The position numbers and the translations under genes are program-made. Below are positions 9,488 through 18,944 of a stretch of 64,000 nt of DNA, piece by piece (the first letter of the stretch is position 1; every line of letters begins with the position of its first letter). This stretch comes from Methanobacteriota archaeon. GTDB lineage: Archaea; Methanobacteriota; Methanobacteria; Methanobacteriales; Methanobacteriaceae. The stretch is taken from contig JAEYPF010000019.1 in the NCBI GenBank assembly GCA_023411115.1, positions 1 through 64,000 on the forward strand. The letters are read 5' to 3'. The notes beneath the pieces were generated by a model. That model saw nothing but the letters and a program-made list of their open reading frames with translations. It was not told where the DNA came from and made no database searches.

Positions 9488-9533
9488 ATATGGATATGAT
9501 TTTTAACTCCTATCTTCATTTAAATATTTGAAG

Positions 9534-9609
<76 letters not shown>

Positions 9610-9627
9610 TGTGAAATTCATACATTG

Positions 9628-9638
9628 CTTTATTTAAG
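9628..9638 (-). promoter_or_regulatory. TATA box of tRNA-Pro
   Basis: On the minus strand CTTAAATAAAG is centred 25 bases before the first base of tRNA-Pro, the archaeal TATA-to-start spacing, so this tRNA probably has its own promoter. Confidence 0.6.
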
Positions 9639-9646
9639 AAATGTAA

Positions 9647-9725
<79 letters not shown>

Positions 9726-9742
9726 TAGGTATTAGTATATTC

Positions 9743-9752
9743 CTTTAAATAG
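9743..9752 (-). promoter_or_regulatory. TATA box of tRNA-Thr
   Basis: Minus-strand CTATTTAAAG, centred about 27 bases upstream of tRNA-Thr, matches the TATA elements upstream of the other tRNAs here. Confidence 0.6.
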
Positions 9753-9964
9753 TTTGTGGTGTCACAACCCAGCGAATACAAATCGTTGGTTCTTCATTAT
9801 ATATAATATTATGTGCGATTAAATCTATAGTTTTTATTTTTTAAATAATTGAAGAAAAATCATATTTCCATACAACATGATTGAACATTTATCTTTAAAT
9901 TTTAAAATTTGTTAAAGGTGTGTTTTGCAGTTAACTAATTATTATGTAATAAATCCATTATCAA

Positions 9965-11194
9965 TTATTTTCTACCCTTCAATTTAACTTCCTTAAGTAC
10001 TTCAACCACTGGAAGTTTTTCACCGGCAAGTAAGTTTATGGATGCGCCTCCACCACTGCTTATATGGGTTATTCCTGAGGATAAACCCATTTGATTGGCG
10101 GCAGCAGCTAGATGTCCTCCTCCAATTATAGAATTTCCACTGGAAGATGCTATTGCATTTAAAATATCTTCTGTGCCAATGCTGAACCCTTCCTGCTCAA
10201 AAACCCCTGCGGGTCCATTTGCAAATATAGTTTTAGCATCTCTTATAAATTTAGCATATTCTGTAATGGTATCAGTTCCAATATCATATATGGGCTTGTC
10301 TGGAATCTTTTCAGTGCAGTATTCTGCTCTTGAGTTATCTATACAGACAGCCACATCTTTAGGCATCTTAATTTTACCATCAAATTCTTCAAGCATTTGT
10401 TTTCCTTTTTCAACAAAGTCGCAGTAACCTCTGTTTTTAATAAAATCCTTATTATATTTTCCTATGTCAATTCCTGCAGCCCACAAAAAAATATTGGCGA
10501 CAAGGCCGGTAGTTAGTATATAATCGGCACTTCCATTTTTTAAAACATTTTCCATAACCATTATGGAATCGTCTACTTTTACTCCTCCCAGTACATATAC
10601 ACATGGTTTTTCAGCGTTATCAACGGCACTGTACAGTATTTTGAGCTCTCTTTCCATTATCCGCCCTGCACCTGACGGTAATTTTACTGCAAAACCAACC
10701 AGTGAAGGCTGCGATCTGTGGGCGGCTGCAAATGCATCGTTTATAAAAATATCAATAAGGGGAGATAACTTCCGAACCATATGTGTTTCAGCCTGCTGTT
10801 CGGGATCTCTCTTTAAGATCTCTTCAGAATAAAATCTAACATTTTCAAGCAGGAGAATATCTCCATTTTTCATTTTCTTTATTTCTTTCCTTGCAGCACT
10901 GCCGAAAATATCGTCAATGTAATCTACAGGGCGATTTAAAATATTTGAGAGCGCTCTTGCGTGCTGTTGGAGTGTAGTAAAATCTTTTTTCCCCGGCCGG
11001 CTTTGATGAGCCAGTACAACAGTTTTTGCACCCTTCCTGGAAATTTCTTCTATCGTTTCAGCGTGTAATTTTATTCTTGTATCATCTAAAATAGAGCCAG
11101 TACTGGGATCTACGGGTGAATTAATATCAACTCTTACAAGAACAGTCTTATCTTCTAAATTAAAGTCGTCTATGGTATAAAATGGAAGGGACAT
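9965..11194 (-). CDS. pgk: Phosphoglycerate kinase
   Basis: 409 residues, normal archaeal length. It transfers phosphate between 1,3-bisphosphoglycerate and ADP; in a methanogen mainly gluconeogenic. Visible motifs: VLVRVDINSPVDP (substrate aspartate/asparagine), LLENVRFYSEE, YVLGGVKVDDS and the C-terminal nucleotide-binding SIIGGGHLAAAAN. The start has GGAGA upstream. tpiA lies about 90 bases upstream on the same strand, making a small triose-phosphate cluster. The 3' side to tRNA-Thr (about 240 bases) holds no gene I recognise. Confidence 0.97.
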   Translation of the reverse strand: MSLPFYTIDDFNLEDKTVLVRVDINSPVDPSTGSILDDTRIKLHAETIEEISRKGAKTVVLAHQSRPGKKDFTTLQQHARALSNILNRPVDYIDDIFGSAARKEIKKMKNGDILLLENVRFYSEEILKRDPEQQAETHMVRKLSPLIDIFINDAFAAAHRSQPSLVGFAVKLPSGAGRIMERELKILYSAVDNAEKPCVYVLGGVKVDDSIMVMENVLKNGSADYILTTGLVANIFLWAAGIDIGKYNKDFIKNRGYCDFVEKGKQMLEEFDGKIKMPKDVAVCIDNSRAEYCTEKIPDKPIYDIGTDTITEYAKFIRDAKTIFANGPAGVFEQEGFSIGTEDILNAIASSSGNSIIGGGHLAAAANQMGLSSGITHISSGGGASINLLAGEKLPVVEVLKEVKLKGRK

Positions 11195-11284
11195 TTTTTC
11201 TCTCCAGTTAGCTTTTTATAATTTTTATATCTGCTCTGCCATGAATAGTTACTGCTTTAACTGACCGATTAACATAGTTTCCAG

Positions 11285-11965
11285 TTATATTTTACTTACA
11301 AGATCCAGAAGAGCTTTTTGAGGATCGTCTGCAAGAATGATTCCTGATGCGAGTAGTACTCCTTCACTACCCAAATCTATTGCAGCTTTCATATCATCTC
11401 CTGTTGATATTCCTGCACCACAGAGTACCTTTACTCCTGGATTAATGTCATGTATCATCTCTACCGTCTTTTCAACAATTTCAGGTTCTGCCTGGGATAC
11501 AGGTATTCCTGATCCTATGAGTTCTGGAGGTTCTATGGCTACAAAATCAGGATTTAATGTAGCAGCTGCAGAACTTGTTTCTATATTGTTTGTACAAACA
11601 ATACTACTCATTCCAAGTGAGAAGGCTTTTTTAACTGCAGCATCAATTTCAAAAAGTTCCATTCTTCGTTCTGAATGATTTATAAGTGTACCAACTGCTC
11701 CAGCTTCTTTGACACATTCTGGCAGAATGCTACCTGTATGTCCGCCTGCATCAATTGGATCGATATGCTGGGCTAAAACAGGAATATTTACTTCCTCTTT
11801 AATCCTGTAAATATCGGCAAATTGTGGTGCCACCATTATATTCACACCAGTTTCTTCTGCAACAATCTCAGAACTTTTAGCAAGTTTTAGAGCATTTTCA
11901 CCAGTAGATTCTAAATATGTTTTAAAATTTAAAATTACAATTGGAGTTTCCTTAATATTGTTCAT
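11285..11965 (-). CDS. tpiA: Triosephosphate isomerase
   Basis: 226 residues, the short archaeal form. It interconverts dihydroxyacetone phosphate and glyceraldehyde 3-phosphate. Active-site elements: N/K in VILNFKTYLES, His in LINHSERR, Glu in VAIEPPELIGSG, and the phosphate-binding VLCGAGIS and GVLLASGI. GGAGGGTAATC precedes the ATG. A TATA-like CTTTTATATC lies about 55 bases upstream (near 12017-12027), just before the hairpin element E2. Confidence 0.97.
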   Translation of the reverse strand: MNNIKETPIVILNFKTYLESTGENALKLAKSSEIVAEETGVNIMVAPQFADIYRIKEEVNIPVLAQHIDPIDAGGHTGSILPECVKEAGAVGTLINHSERRMELFEIDAAVKKAFSLGMSSIVCTNNIETSSAAATLNPDFVAIEPPELIGSGIPVSQAEPEIVEKTVEMIHDINPGVKVLCGAGISTGDDMKAAIDLGSEGVLLASGIILADDPQKALLDLVSKI

Positions 11966-12124
11966 GATTACCCTCCAAAAAAAGCAAATAGGTATTATAT
12001 TGATATCTCTCTGTCATTGATATAAAAGTATTTTGGTATTTTATAATTACCTAAAGTAACTGGACGAGAAATAAATTAAAAAGAATATTTAAATCTTAAT
12101 AAAATTATTTTAAAATTAAAAAAA

Positions 12125-12175
12125 GAGCCCTCAAAACTAAAAGTCTTGGGGACCAAAAATCTTCGATTTTTGAGT
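12125..12175. repeat. Tandem hairpin element E2
   Basis: Two adjacent inverted repeats: CAAAAAT/ATTTTTG around CTTCG (12154-12172), and a weaker CTCAA.../...TTGGGG pair before it. Lies between the 3' end of the transglutaminase-like gene and tpiA, both minus strand. Same architecture as the other elements in this window, but shorter and more degraded. Confidence 0.6.
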
Positions 12176-12215
12176 GAAGTAAGTTAAAATTGCTTTTTTT
12201 GCTTGATTTCATGTA

Positions 12216-12241
12216 AGTATGATGGATTACACGATCATACT
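12216..12241 (-). terminator. Hairpin across the stop codon of the transglutaminase-like gene
   Basis: AGTATGAT and ATCATACT form a perfect 8-bp stem with a 10-base loop that includes the stop codon at 12227. On the minus strand a run of seven A residues follows about 15 bases later, not the T run typical of archaeal termination, so a role in 3' end formation or stability is only a guess. Confidence 0.35.
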
Positions 12242-12847
12242 AGTGTATCCGTAAGCCCTATAAGGAACTGTTTTCCATTGTCCGTTTTGATATAATTGAA
12301 CTGACCTGTGTCTGCTTGAATAAGCTGTTGAATATTGAATTATCCTTGACTGATATCCTGCAGCTTTAAATTTGCCGTTTAGATAATCACTAAAGGCCCA
12401 GCAATCTCCAGCGCCGTGTTTTACCAATTCAGCACCAGTATGATAAGAATGACTGTATCTATATTTAGAACCGGACTCCATAATTGAGTCTAATTTTTGG
12501 TCGCTAAATGTATCTGCATTACCGCTTGATTTATAATTTGAAGAACTGTAGCTAGATGCTGCTTTTACCTTCTTTTTGGACTTCTTTTTCTTTTTGGACT
12601 TCTTTGTTTTTTTAGTAGTCTTTTTTTTCGACTTTTTAACTTTAGCTTTTTTCGCGCTAACTTTTTTATGCGCTGCATTTACTTCTATAACGTTTTTATT
12701 TTCTTTCAAACCAATTTTTGCATTATTGTCCGATGCACTCTGGTCTGACATTCCCACTACTGCGGGAATTATGCACATTACCATACTTATTACTAATAGT
12801 AACGCGCACGTTTTATGTCGCTTAATTGTACCGCCTCCATGTCCCAT
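12227..12847 (-). CDS. Secreted Lys-rich transglutaminase-like protein
   Basis: About 206 residues. N-terminal signal peptide (basic TIKRHK then a hydrophobic stretch LLLVISMVMCIIPAVVG), then a strongly basic Lys/Ser/Thr repeat (KKAKVKKSKKKTTKKTKK), then a C-terminal domain with GDCWAFSDYLN, resembling the catalytic Cys of the transglutaminase-like superfamily, and a later HRSVQLY that may supply His. The basic part could hold it to the cell wall (inference). The upstream ATG at 12904 is inside the TATA box, so the start lies downstream: ATG 12847, or an ATT seven bases after GGAGG at about 12817. Substrate unknown; peptide cross-link cleavage or formation at the wall is possible. Confidence 0.65.
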   Translation of the reverse strand: MGHGGGTIKRHKTCALLLVISMVMCIIPAVVGMSDQSASDNNAKIGLKENKNVIEVNAAHKKVSAKKAKVKKSKKKTTKKTKKSKKKKKSKKKVKAASSYSSSNYKSSGNADTFSDQKLDSIMESGSKYRYSHSYHTGAELVKHGAGDCWAFSDYLNGKFKAAGYQSRIIQYSTAYSSRHRSVQLYQNGQWKTVPYRAYGYTSMIV

Positions 12848-12903
12848 GGTACTAGATGTACTCACTTGAAACGCTTTGGACAAAACTAAATCAACGTATA
12901 GCA

Positions 12904-12911
12904 TATATAAA
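12904..12911 (-). promoter_or_regulatory. TATA box of the transglutaminase-like gene
   Basis: Minus-strand TTTATATA preceded by an A/C-rich element (CCAAAACA). Transcription would begin about 25 bases on, near 12883, excluding the ATG at 12904 as the translation start. Confidence 0.6.
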
Positions 12912-13571
12912 TGTTTTGGTTTTTTTCTCGAAAAAAAGCCGTTATAGAACCGTTTTTTAGATTTAAAGTAAGTTTAGAGGTAATTTAAAATAAGTATCTG
13001 AAAGAAGGAAACTTTCTTCTGTATTTGGGTAGAGTGGCTTCCATTAAACCCTATTTTCTTAAAATATACTCTTTAAATGTCTAAATTTAAGAAGGTAGTT
13101 ATACTAAATTTCATATAGTCAAATTTTAAACATTATTCAATTAAATAAGATATATTATATCTTTGATTTCATCAAAAAGTAATTTTGAAGCGTTTATATA
13201 GTATAAAGCCTTATTATATCCTAAATACGAAAAACAGTTAATTATTTAAAATTTTACCTAAATTTATATTACTTTCAAGTTTAATTTTAACAAAAAGAAG
13301 TTTTAAAGTAGGCATAACTCATAAGACTTCTTTCTATTGTAATATAAAATTATTATATAATGTAGTCAAATCTGCATAGATTTATATCATGTTTTAATCT
13401 TACTAAATTGATAACAAAATTATATAAAATATAATTAAAATTTCATATTCAATAGTTATTTATGGCCATAAATATTTGAATTCATCTTTGATAGCAAATA
13501 TAAAGTCAGTTTAGGATTAAACTTATTAGCGCTGGCCAAACAGTCAAATAGCCACTCAACAACGGGTTAAA
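12912..13571. other. Long AT-rich intergenic region
   Basis: About 660 bases between two divergently transcribed genes with no open frame of note. I see poly-A/T-rich sequence and one perfect 18-bp palindrome at 13457-13474, listed separately. No tRNA, structured RNA or repeat-element hairpin was recognised. Confidence 0.5.
13457..13474. promoter_or_regulatory. 18-bp perfect palindrome upstream of taw1
   Basis: TATTTATGGCCATAAATA is its own reverse complement. It lies about 98 bases before the taw1 start and could be an operator for a dimeric regulator. No other copy was noticed in the window. Confidence 0.4.
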
Positions 13572-14486
13572 ATGTCACTTTCAAACGAAGATCTTAAAAA
13601 ACTTGAAAAAATGGGATACAGATTTGTGGGATCCAACAAACATTCCGCAGCTAAAGTATGCCACTGGACTAAAAAAAGCATACTTGATGAAGGAGTATGT
13701 TATAAACAGAAATTTTACGGCATAGAAAGTCATAGATGCCTGCAGATATCCCCAAGCATTCCTTTCTGTCACCAGAAATGCTTATTCTGTTGGAGAGACA
13801 TTTCAGTTACAGAAACACAGTGGAAAGGTAATTTCGATGAGCCCGGAGAAATAATAGACGGCAGTATTGAAGCTCAAAGAAAGCTTCTTTGCGGCTTTTT
13901 TGGAAATGAAAAGGCAAATAAGAAGAAACTCGATGAATCCCAGGATCCAAAACACGCTGCAATTTCACTTGCAGGTGAACCAATGCTGTATCCTAAAATA
14001 GATGATTTAATTGAAGAGTTCCATAGAAGAGATTTCACCACATTCCTGGTTACAAATGGAATGACACCTGAGAAATTAGGAAATCTCAAAGAAGAGCCAA
14101 CACAGCTTTATATATCGCTTGATGCTCCAAACAAAGGGATATTTAGCAAATTATGCAGCCCCCAAATAGAAAATGGATGGGATAATTTAAATAAGAGCCT
14201 TGATTTACTTTCGAGCTTCGACTGCAGAAAAGTCCTGAGAATGACCTGTGTAAAGGGATACAACATGCAAAATGTGGAGGAATATGCGGAAATAATTAAA
14301 AGAAGTAATCCTGATTTTGTTGAAATCAAGGCATACATGTTCGTAGGGTATTCCAGAAAGAGGCTTGAATGGGAAAATATGCCCTCAAACCAGGAAATTT
14401 ACGATTTTGCAGATTCTGTCGCCGAGGCTTGTGGTTTAGAGATTAAAGATAAAGCATATGAAAGTAGAGTTGTACTTTTGAAATGA
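13572..14486 (+). CDS. taw1: tRNA 4-demethylwyosine synthase (TYW1/Taw1)
   Basis: 304 residues, radical SAM enzyme. In Archaea it builds the tricyclic imidazopurine of wyosine on G37 of tRNA-Phe from N1-methylguanosine and pyruvate. The radical SAM triad is in PFCHQKCLFCW (Cys-x3-Cys-x2-Cys), a second cysteine region lies upstream (HSAAKVCHW, EGVCYKQKFYGI), and the GEP motif is in AISLAGEPMLYP. Archaeal Taw1 lacks the flavodoxin domain of eukaryotic TYW1, which fits the length. GGGTT precedes the ATG. Confidence 0.92.
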   Translation: MSLSNEDLKKLEKMGYRFVGSNKHSAAKVCHWTKKSILDEGVCYKQKFYGIESHRCLQISPSIPFCHQKCLFCWRDISVTETQWKGNFDEPGEIIDGSIEAQRKLLCGFFGNEKANKKKLDESQDPKHAAISLAGEPMLYPKIDDLIEEFHRRDFTTFLVTNGMTPEKLGNLKEEPTQLYISLDAPNKGIFSKLCSPQIENGWDNLNKSLDLLSSFDCRKVLRMTCVKGYNMQNVEEYAEIIKRSNPDFVEIKAYMFVGYSRKRLEWENMPSNQEIYDFADSVAEACGLEIKDKAYESRVVLLK

Positions 14487-14574
14487 GATTGTTTGGGCAT
14501 AATTATTTTCTTTTAAGTAGTATACATTTTTTAAATCCAGCAACTAGTTCTTAAATTCCTTATTTTGGTAAAAG

Positions 14575-14582
14575 TTTATATC
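14575..14582 (+). promoter_or_regulatory. TATA box of the DUF1002-like gene
   Basis: TTTATATC in AAAAGTTTATATCG, about 100 bases before the ATG at 14678; this would give a leader of about 70 bases with a GAGGTGG ribosome-binding site at its end. Confidence 0.4.
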
Positions 14583-14677
14583 GTTGAACATGCTAATGGT
14601 CATTGAATTATAATTCCAAAATCAGTGGCACATACCAATTTATTAGATCAAGTAATTGGTTTAAATGAGGTGGTTTA

Positions 14678-15547
14678 ATGAAAAAGTATATAGCAGTAGT
14701 TCTGCTGGTATTAATGACTATAGCTCCAATATATGGTGCTTCAGGTTTTGCAGTAACCATAGGGGTAGCTACAAATTCAAATGCTCAATATAAAAGTTCT
14801 GTAATGGATTATTTTCAGGCTCATACTAATAAAAATGTAAGCACAGCTAATACCAAGCTTATTACAGCACCTGAAGTAAATGAAATCTCTAAAACTATAA
14901 CTGGAAGAACTTACTCTTCAAATCAGATATTCTCATGTGCAATGGTAGATCTGAGTTATAATAATGGAATTAAGGTTATTGTGGATAACAGTAAAGTAAA
15001 AATTGTTACTCCTAAAATGTATGCAAATGCCTTAAAATCTATAGGGATAACAAATGGATATGTGGTAGTCACTGCACCTGTTCAATCATCTGGAGAAGCG
15101 GCTTTAGCAGGTGTATTAAAGTCTTATGAAGTTGCGGTAAATGCATCAATTCCGGACAGCGCTAAACAAGCTGCAACAGACACATTATACACAGAGAATC
15201 AGATAGCGAACCAGACAGGTCAGAGCCCTGATAAAATAGCTGATCTTTTTGAACAGGTTCAAAATGAAGTTCAAAAACAAAATTTACAGGACCCTGCTCA
15301 GATAAAAATAATTGTAATTAACATTGCAAACAATCTGAACATTAATCTCAGCGACTCACAGGCACAGCAAATTGCAAATACTATTGCAAACTCACAGAAA
15401 ATACAGGGAGACCTATCACAATTTAAATCACAGCTACAAAACGTCACAAATCAAGCAAAACAGTCTGGTGGAATCTTAGATCAAATAATGGGCTATCTGC
15501 AGGCGGCGTTTGATTATATAAAAGGTTTAATATTTGGGCAACAATGA
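14678..15547 (+). CDS. Secreted DUF1002-family protein
   Basis: 289 residues. A signal peptide (MKKYIAVVLLVLMTIAPIYG) leads into a region like the DUF1002 family of Gram-positive bacteria and methanogens, with VTIGVATNSNAQ at the start and YVVVTAPVQSSGEAALAGVLKSYE in the middle. The C-terminal half is glutamine/asparagine-rich and helical. Function unknown; probably exported to the cell surface. GAGGTGG lies just before the ATG. Single gene, convergent with the next. Confidence 0.75.
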   Translation: MKKYIAVVLLVLMTIAPIYGASGFAVTIGVATNSNAQYKSSVMDYFQAHTNKNVSTANTKLITAPEVNEISKTITGRTYSSNQIFSCAMVDLSYNNGIKVIVDNSKVKIVTPKMYANALKSIGITNGYVVVTAPVQSSGEAALAGVLKSYEVAVNASIPDSAKQAATDTLYTENQIANQTGQSPDKIADLFEQVQNEVQKQNLQDPAQIKIIVINIANNLNINLSDSQAQQIANTIANSQKIQGDLSQFKSQLQNVTNQAKQSGGILDQIMGYLQAAFDYIKGLIFGQQ

Positions 15548-15579
15548 TGGACTGTTAATCTATCATTTATTTCTTATTT

Positions 15580-16395
15580 TTAAGACACTTTTTTCTTTAA
15601 TTCCAGCACAATAATTTGGGGATGTGCAAAAAATCGCATAGGTACTGCAATTGTGCCAATACCATTACCTACAATTAGCGTGGTATTATTGCTCTCCATT
15701 ACTCCTGTCCTGTATTTATTTCCATATTTGGAATGTATAATTGGGGCCCAGAGTCCAAAAAAGGTTATTTGCCCTCCGTGAGTATGCCCTGAGAGCATGA
15801 CATCGACCTTTGATTTATCCAGAAGCGGGAAAAAGTCAGGATTATGGGATACCATCATTACAAAGTCATTTTTACTTGCATTGCCTATTGCTGCATCCTG
15901 ATTTTGAGTGTCAGTGATCATATCACCTACTCCTCCAACCCTGATTTTTTGACCCTGCTTTTCAATCCAAACCCCATCATTACCAATATAAGTAATGTTG
16001 GCATTTTTCATAGCTTCAATGGATTCGTTTTTAGGATCGTTGTTTCCTAAAACACCATAAACACCTAATGGTGCTTTTAGTTTGGAAAGTTCTGTAAAAC
16101 AAGGACTAATATAAGGGGGATCATCACTTACATAATCACCACCCAGTAAAATCATGTCTGGATGTAGCGCATTTACTTGGTTGACCAGGTTATCGGCTCT
16201 TTTCTGGTCAAAAAACGGCCAGGATCCCATATGGATGTCGGATAAAAAAACAATTTTTTTGCCATCAAAATCTGCAGGAATTTGATTTGACTCAACCACA
16301 ATGACTTTGGTTTCAATCCAGTAAGGTTCAATTAAACTATAAACCATGAAGTAAATTATGACAATTATAATAGCTAGGCTAATTTTCTTAAACAT
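15580..16395 (-). CDS. Membrane-anchored metallophosphoesterase
   Basis: 271 residues. An N-terminal membrane segment (LAIIIVIIYFMVYSLI) is followed by a calcineurin-like phosphoesterase domain with all metal-binding blocks: FLSDIHMGSW, LLGGDYVSDD, GVLGNNDPK, MVSHNPDF and LSGHTHGGQ. Similar to the YkuE/YaeI group, whose members act on phosphate esters at the membrane; the substrate here is unknown. The active domain is probably outside the membrane. Transcribed convergently with the DUF1002-like gene, stops 33 bases apart. Confidence 0.88.
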   Translation of the reverse strand: MFKKISLAIIIVIIYFMVYSLIEPYWIETKVIVVESNQIPADFDGKKIVFLSDIHMGSWPFFDQKRADNLVNQVNALHPDMILLGGDYVSDDPPYISPCFTELSKLKAPLGVYGVLGNNDPKNESIEAMKNANITYIGNDGVWIEKQGQKIRVGGVGDMITDTQNQDAAIGNASKNDFVMMVSHNPDFFPLLDKSKVDVMLSGHTHGGQITFFGLWAPIIHSKYGNKYRTGVMESNNTTLIVGNGIGTIAVPMRFFAHPQIIVLELKKKVS

Positions 16396-16911
16396 AGATT
16401 ATCCCATTGAGCTTTAATGATTTGTATATACACATCTGAAGTTAGTAAATTTAATTTTTAGAATCTTAAGTTATACTGCTAAAAATATAATCTTTTCTAT
16501 TTTAAACAGGTGTATTATAAAATTTTAAGAGTAAACTCTTGAACTGTCTTATTTATGCATATTTTCTTTCATGGGTTTATATATGATTTTTACCCGTATT
16601 ATTTATTTTTGGCGCATTTTATCCAATTTTTATAATTTAAAAATATTTATAAAATGTAATAATATCCATTAAAAAAATCTGGATACATATTTTATTTAAT
16701 TTAAAAAATTTAGTTCTAATAGTGTAGGGTAAAATTATTAATGATAGTCCATGAGTTAATATCATAATAATAGTAAATTGAAGTAATATAATACAAAATG
16801 GTGAATTAATTTGAATTTATAAGTCTTTCTAATTTTATTTTAATAATAAAATATAATAATAATAGTTCAAAATAGAACTGAATAGTGTACATTTTATTTG
16901 TGGGGATATAA
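16396..16911. other. AT-rich intergenic region before the histidine kinase
   Basis: About 515 bases between divergently transcribed genes. It contains poly-A/T runs and several possible TATA sequences but no open frame, RNA gene or hairpin element that I can support. Confidence 0.5.
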
Positions 16912-18840
16912 ATGATAGACGCTAATAATGAGGCAGTGAGTCTTCAATCACGTGCAAATTTTCATATTTTTGACAATTTGCAGGATGAAGTTACGATTTA
17001 TGAGATAATTCGTGATGAAATGGGCGAATTCATAAATTTACGTGTTGAATATGTAAATAAGGCAACTATCAATAATGAAGTACTGTCTGATGGAGATATA
17101 ATTGGGAAAACAGTAACGGAAATCTATGATAATGAAATATCGGCCATATATTTAGAAACAGCTGATGAAATTATCAAAACAAGTAAAAGTAAAACATTTA
17201 AGGTTTATTTTAGATTGTCAGGTAAATATTATTCTGTCTCTGCATATATGTCTGATAGTAATACTTTCATTACAGTCAGCACCGATATAACCGAGAAAGA
17301 AAAGACTGAAGAAGAATTACGAAAACATGCTGATTTACTTGATCTTACCCGTGATGCAATCATAGTTCGTGATATGGGGGATAGAATTATTTTCTGGAAT
17401 CACGGTGCAGAGGAAAGATATGGATGGACCAAGGAGGAAGCCCGTGGTAAAGTAACTTATAATTTATTGAAGACTGAATTTTTAGAGCCTTTAAATAGAA
17501 TATTTAAACAACTCTTCCAGAAAGGGCATTGGGAAGGGGAAGTAACCCATACAAGACGCGACGGTCAAAAAATAGATGTTTTAAGCCGATGGGAATTACA
17601 AAAAAATGAAAATAATGAGCCCACAGGGTACATGGAAATTAATACAGATATTACAGAACATAAAAAAATAGATGAGGCTCTCAAACATGAAGTATTTGTG
17701 ACATCACAAATTGCAAAAGCTTTAAAAGAGAGTGAAAGTAAGTTAAGGGCTATAATTGAACATTCTCCAGATGCAATCGCTGTCACTGATTTAAATGGAA
17801 ATGTAGTTGAGTGTAATACGGTGGGATTGAATCTTTTTGGTTTTAAATCAAAAGAAGAATTAACTGAAGTCAGTACTTTTGATTTAATTGCTCCAGAAGA
17901 TAGATCAAAAGCACTTCAGGACATGAAACAGACTCTTTCAAAGGGTTATTTGAATAATACTAATTATAATATGGTAACTAAAGATGGATATATATTCCCA
18001 GTTGAAGTTTCTGTGGGTGTAATTTTTGATAAGGATAATCCAAGTGCTTTAGTTTGTGTAGCAAGAGATATTACTGAACGTAAAAAAATAGAAAAAGCAC
18101 TTAAACAGGCACATAATAATTTAGAAGAACAGGTTGAAGAAACGATAAGTGACCTGAAGAGGTCTAATGAAGAATTACAGAGGTTTGCTTATGTGGCGTC
18201 CCATGACTTACAGGAACCTCTTAGAACTATTGCAAGCTTTACTCAGCTTTTAGAACGACGTTACAAAGGTAAATTCGATGAAGATGCCGATGAATTTATG
18301 GATTACATCGTTGAAGCTGCACTTAGGATGAAAGAGCAAATTAAAGGCCTCCTTGAGTACTCTCGTATTGCAACAAAAGAAAACGAGTTTAAACCTGTAG
18401 ATAGCAAGCTTATTTTAGATCAAGCCATTGACAATCTCCAATTTGCTATTAAAGAGAATGGTGCAAAAATTACTCGTAATTCAATGCCAGTTATAATGTG
18501 TGATGCAGGACAGCTTCAAAGAATATTTCAAAACCTCATAAGTAACGCCATTAAATTTAAAAAAGAGGGTGAGCCTCCTAAAATTCATATTTCATCAAAA
18601 GAAGACTATGAAAGCAAAGAATACGTCTTTTCCATCCGAGATAATGGTATAGGAATAGAAAAGCAGTATATGGAACGTATTTTTGTAATATTCCAGCGTT
18701 TACATACAAGGGATGAATACCAGGGTACTGGAATTGGCCTATCAATAGTTAAAAGAATTATAGAACGCCATGGTGGACGCATTTGGGTTGAATCAGAATT
18801 AGGAAAGGGTTCGGTTTTTTATTTTAGTATTCCTTGTTAA
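16912..18840 (+). CDS. PAS-domain sensor histidine kinase
   Basis: 642 residues, no membrane segment, so cytoplasmic. Order: divergent PAS-like domain (about 15-125), PAS with PAC end DITEHKK (about 135-260), PAS with PAC DITERKK (about 275-395), a coiled linker, HisKA with phospho-acceptor His431 in ASHDLQEP, and HATPase with NLISNAIKF (N box), DNGIGIE and GTGIGLSIVK (G boxes). The kinase part nearly matches the one in the kinase at 57983-59215 (FQRLHT, RIIERHGGRIWVESELGKGS), a recent module duplication. GGGGAT precedes the ATG. No response regulator adjacent; signal unknown. Confidence 0.93.
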   Translation: MIDANNEAVSLQSRANFHIFDNLQDEVTIYEIIRDEMGEFINLRVEYVNKATINNEVLSDGDIIGKTVTEIYDNEISAIYLETADEIIKTSKSKTFKVYFRLSGKYYSVSAYMSDSNTFITVSTDITEKEKTEEELRKHADLLDLTRDAIIVRDMGDRIIFWNHGAEERYGWTKEEARGKVTYNLLKTEFLEPLNRIFKQLFQKGHWEGEVTHTRRDGQKIDVLSRWELQKNENNEPTGYMEINTDITEHKKIDEALKHEVFVTSQIAKALKESESKLRAIIEHSPDAIAVTDLNGNVVECNTVGLNLFGFKSKEELTEVSTFDLIAPEDRSKALQDMKQTLSKGYLNNTNYNMVTKDGYIFPVEVSVGVIFDKDNPSALVCVARDITERKKIEKALKQAHNNLEEQVEETISDLKRSNEELQRFAYVASHDLQEPLRTIASFTQLLERRYKGKFDEDADEFMDYIVEAALRMKEQIKGLLEYSRIATKENEFKPVDSKLILDQAIDNLQFAIKENGAKITRNSMPVIMCDAGQLQRIFQNLISNAIKFKKEGEPPKIHISSKEDYESKEYVFSIRDNGIGIEKQYMERIFVIFQRLHTRDEYQGTGIGLSIVKRIIERHGGRIWVESELGKGSVFYFSIPC

Positions 18841-18944
18841 TTTAACAGGAATAATGAAACAATTATTTTAAATTAATTCTAAATTCAATTAAACACTAAG
18901 TTTTTAAGGACTTTTTTCCAAAGATTGATCTGAGACTGATAAAC

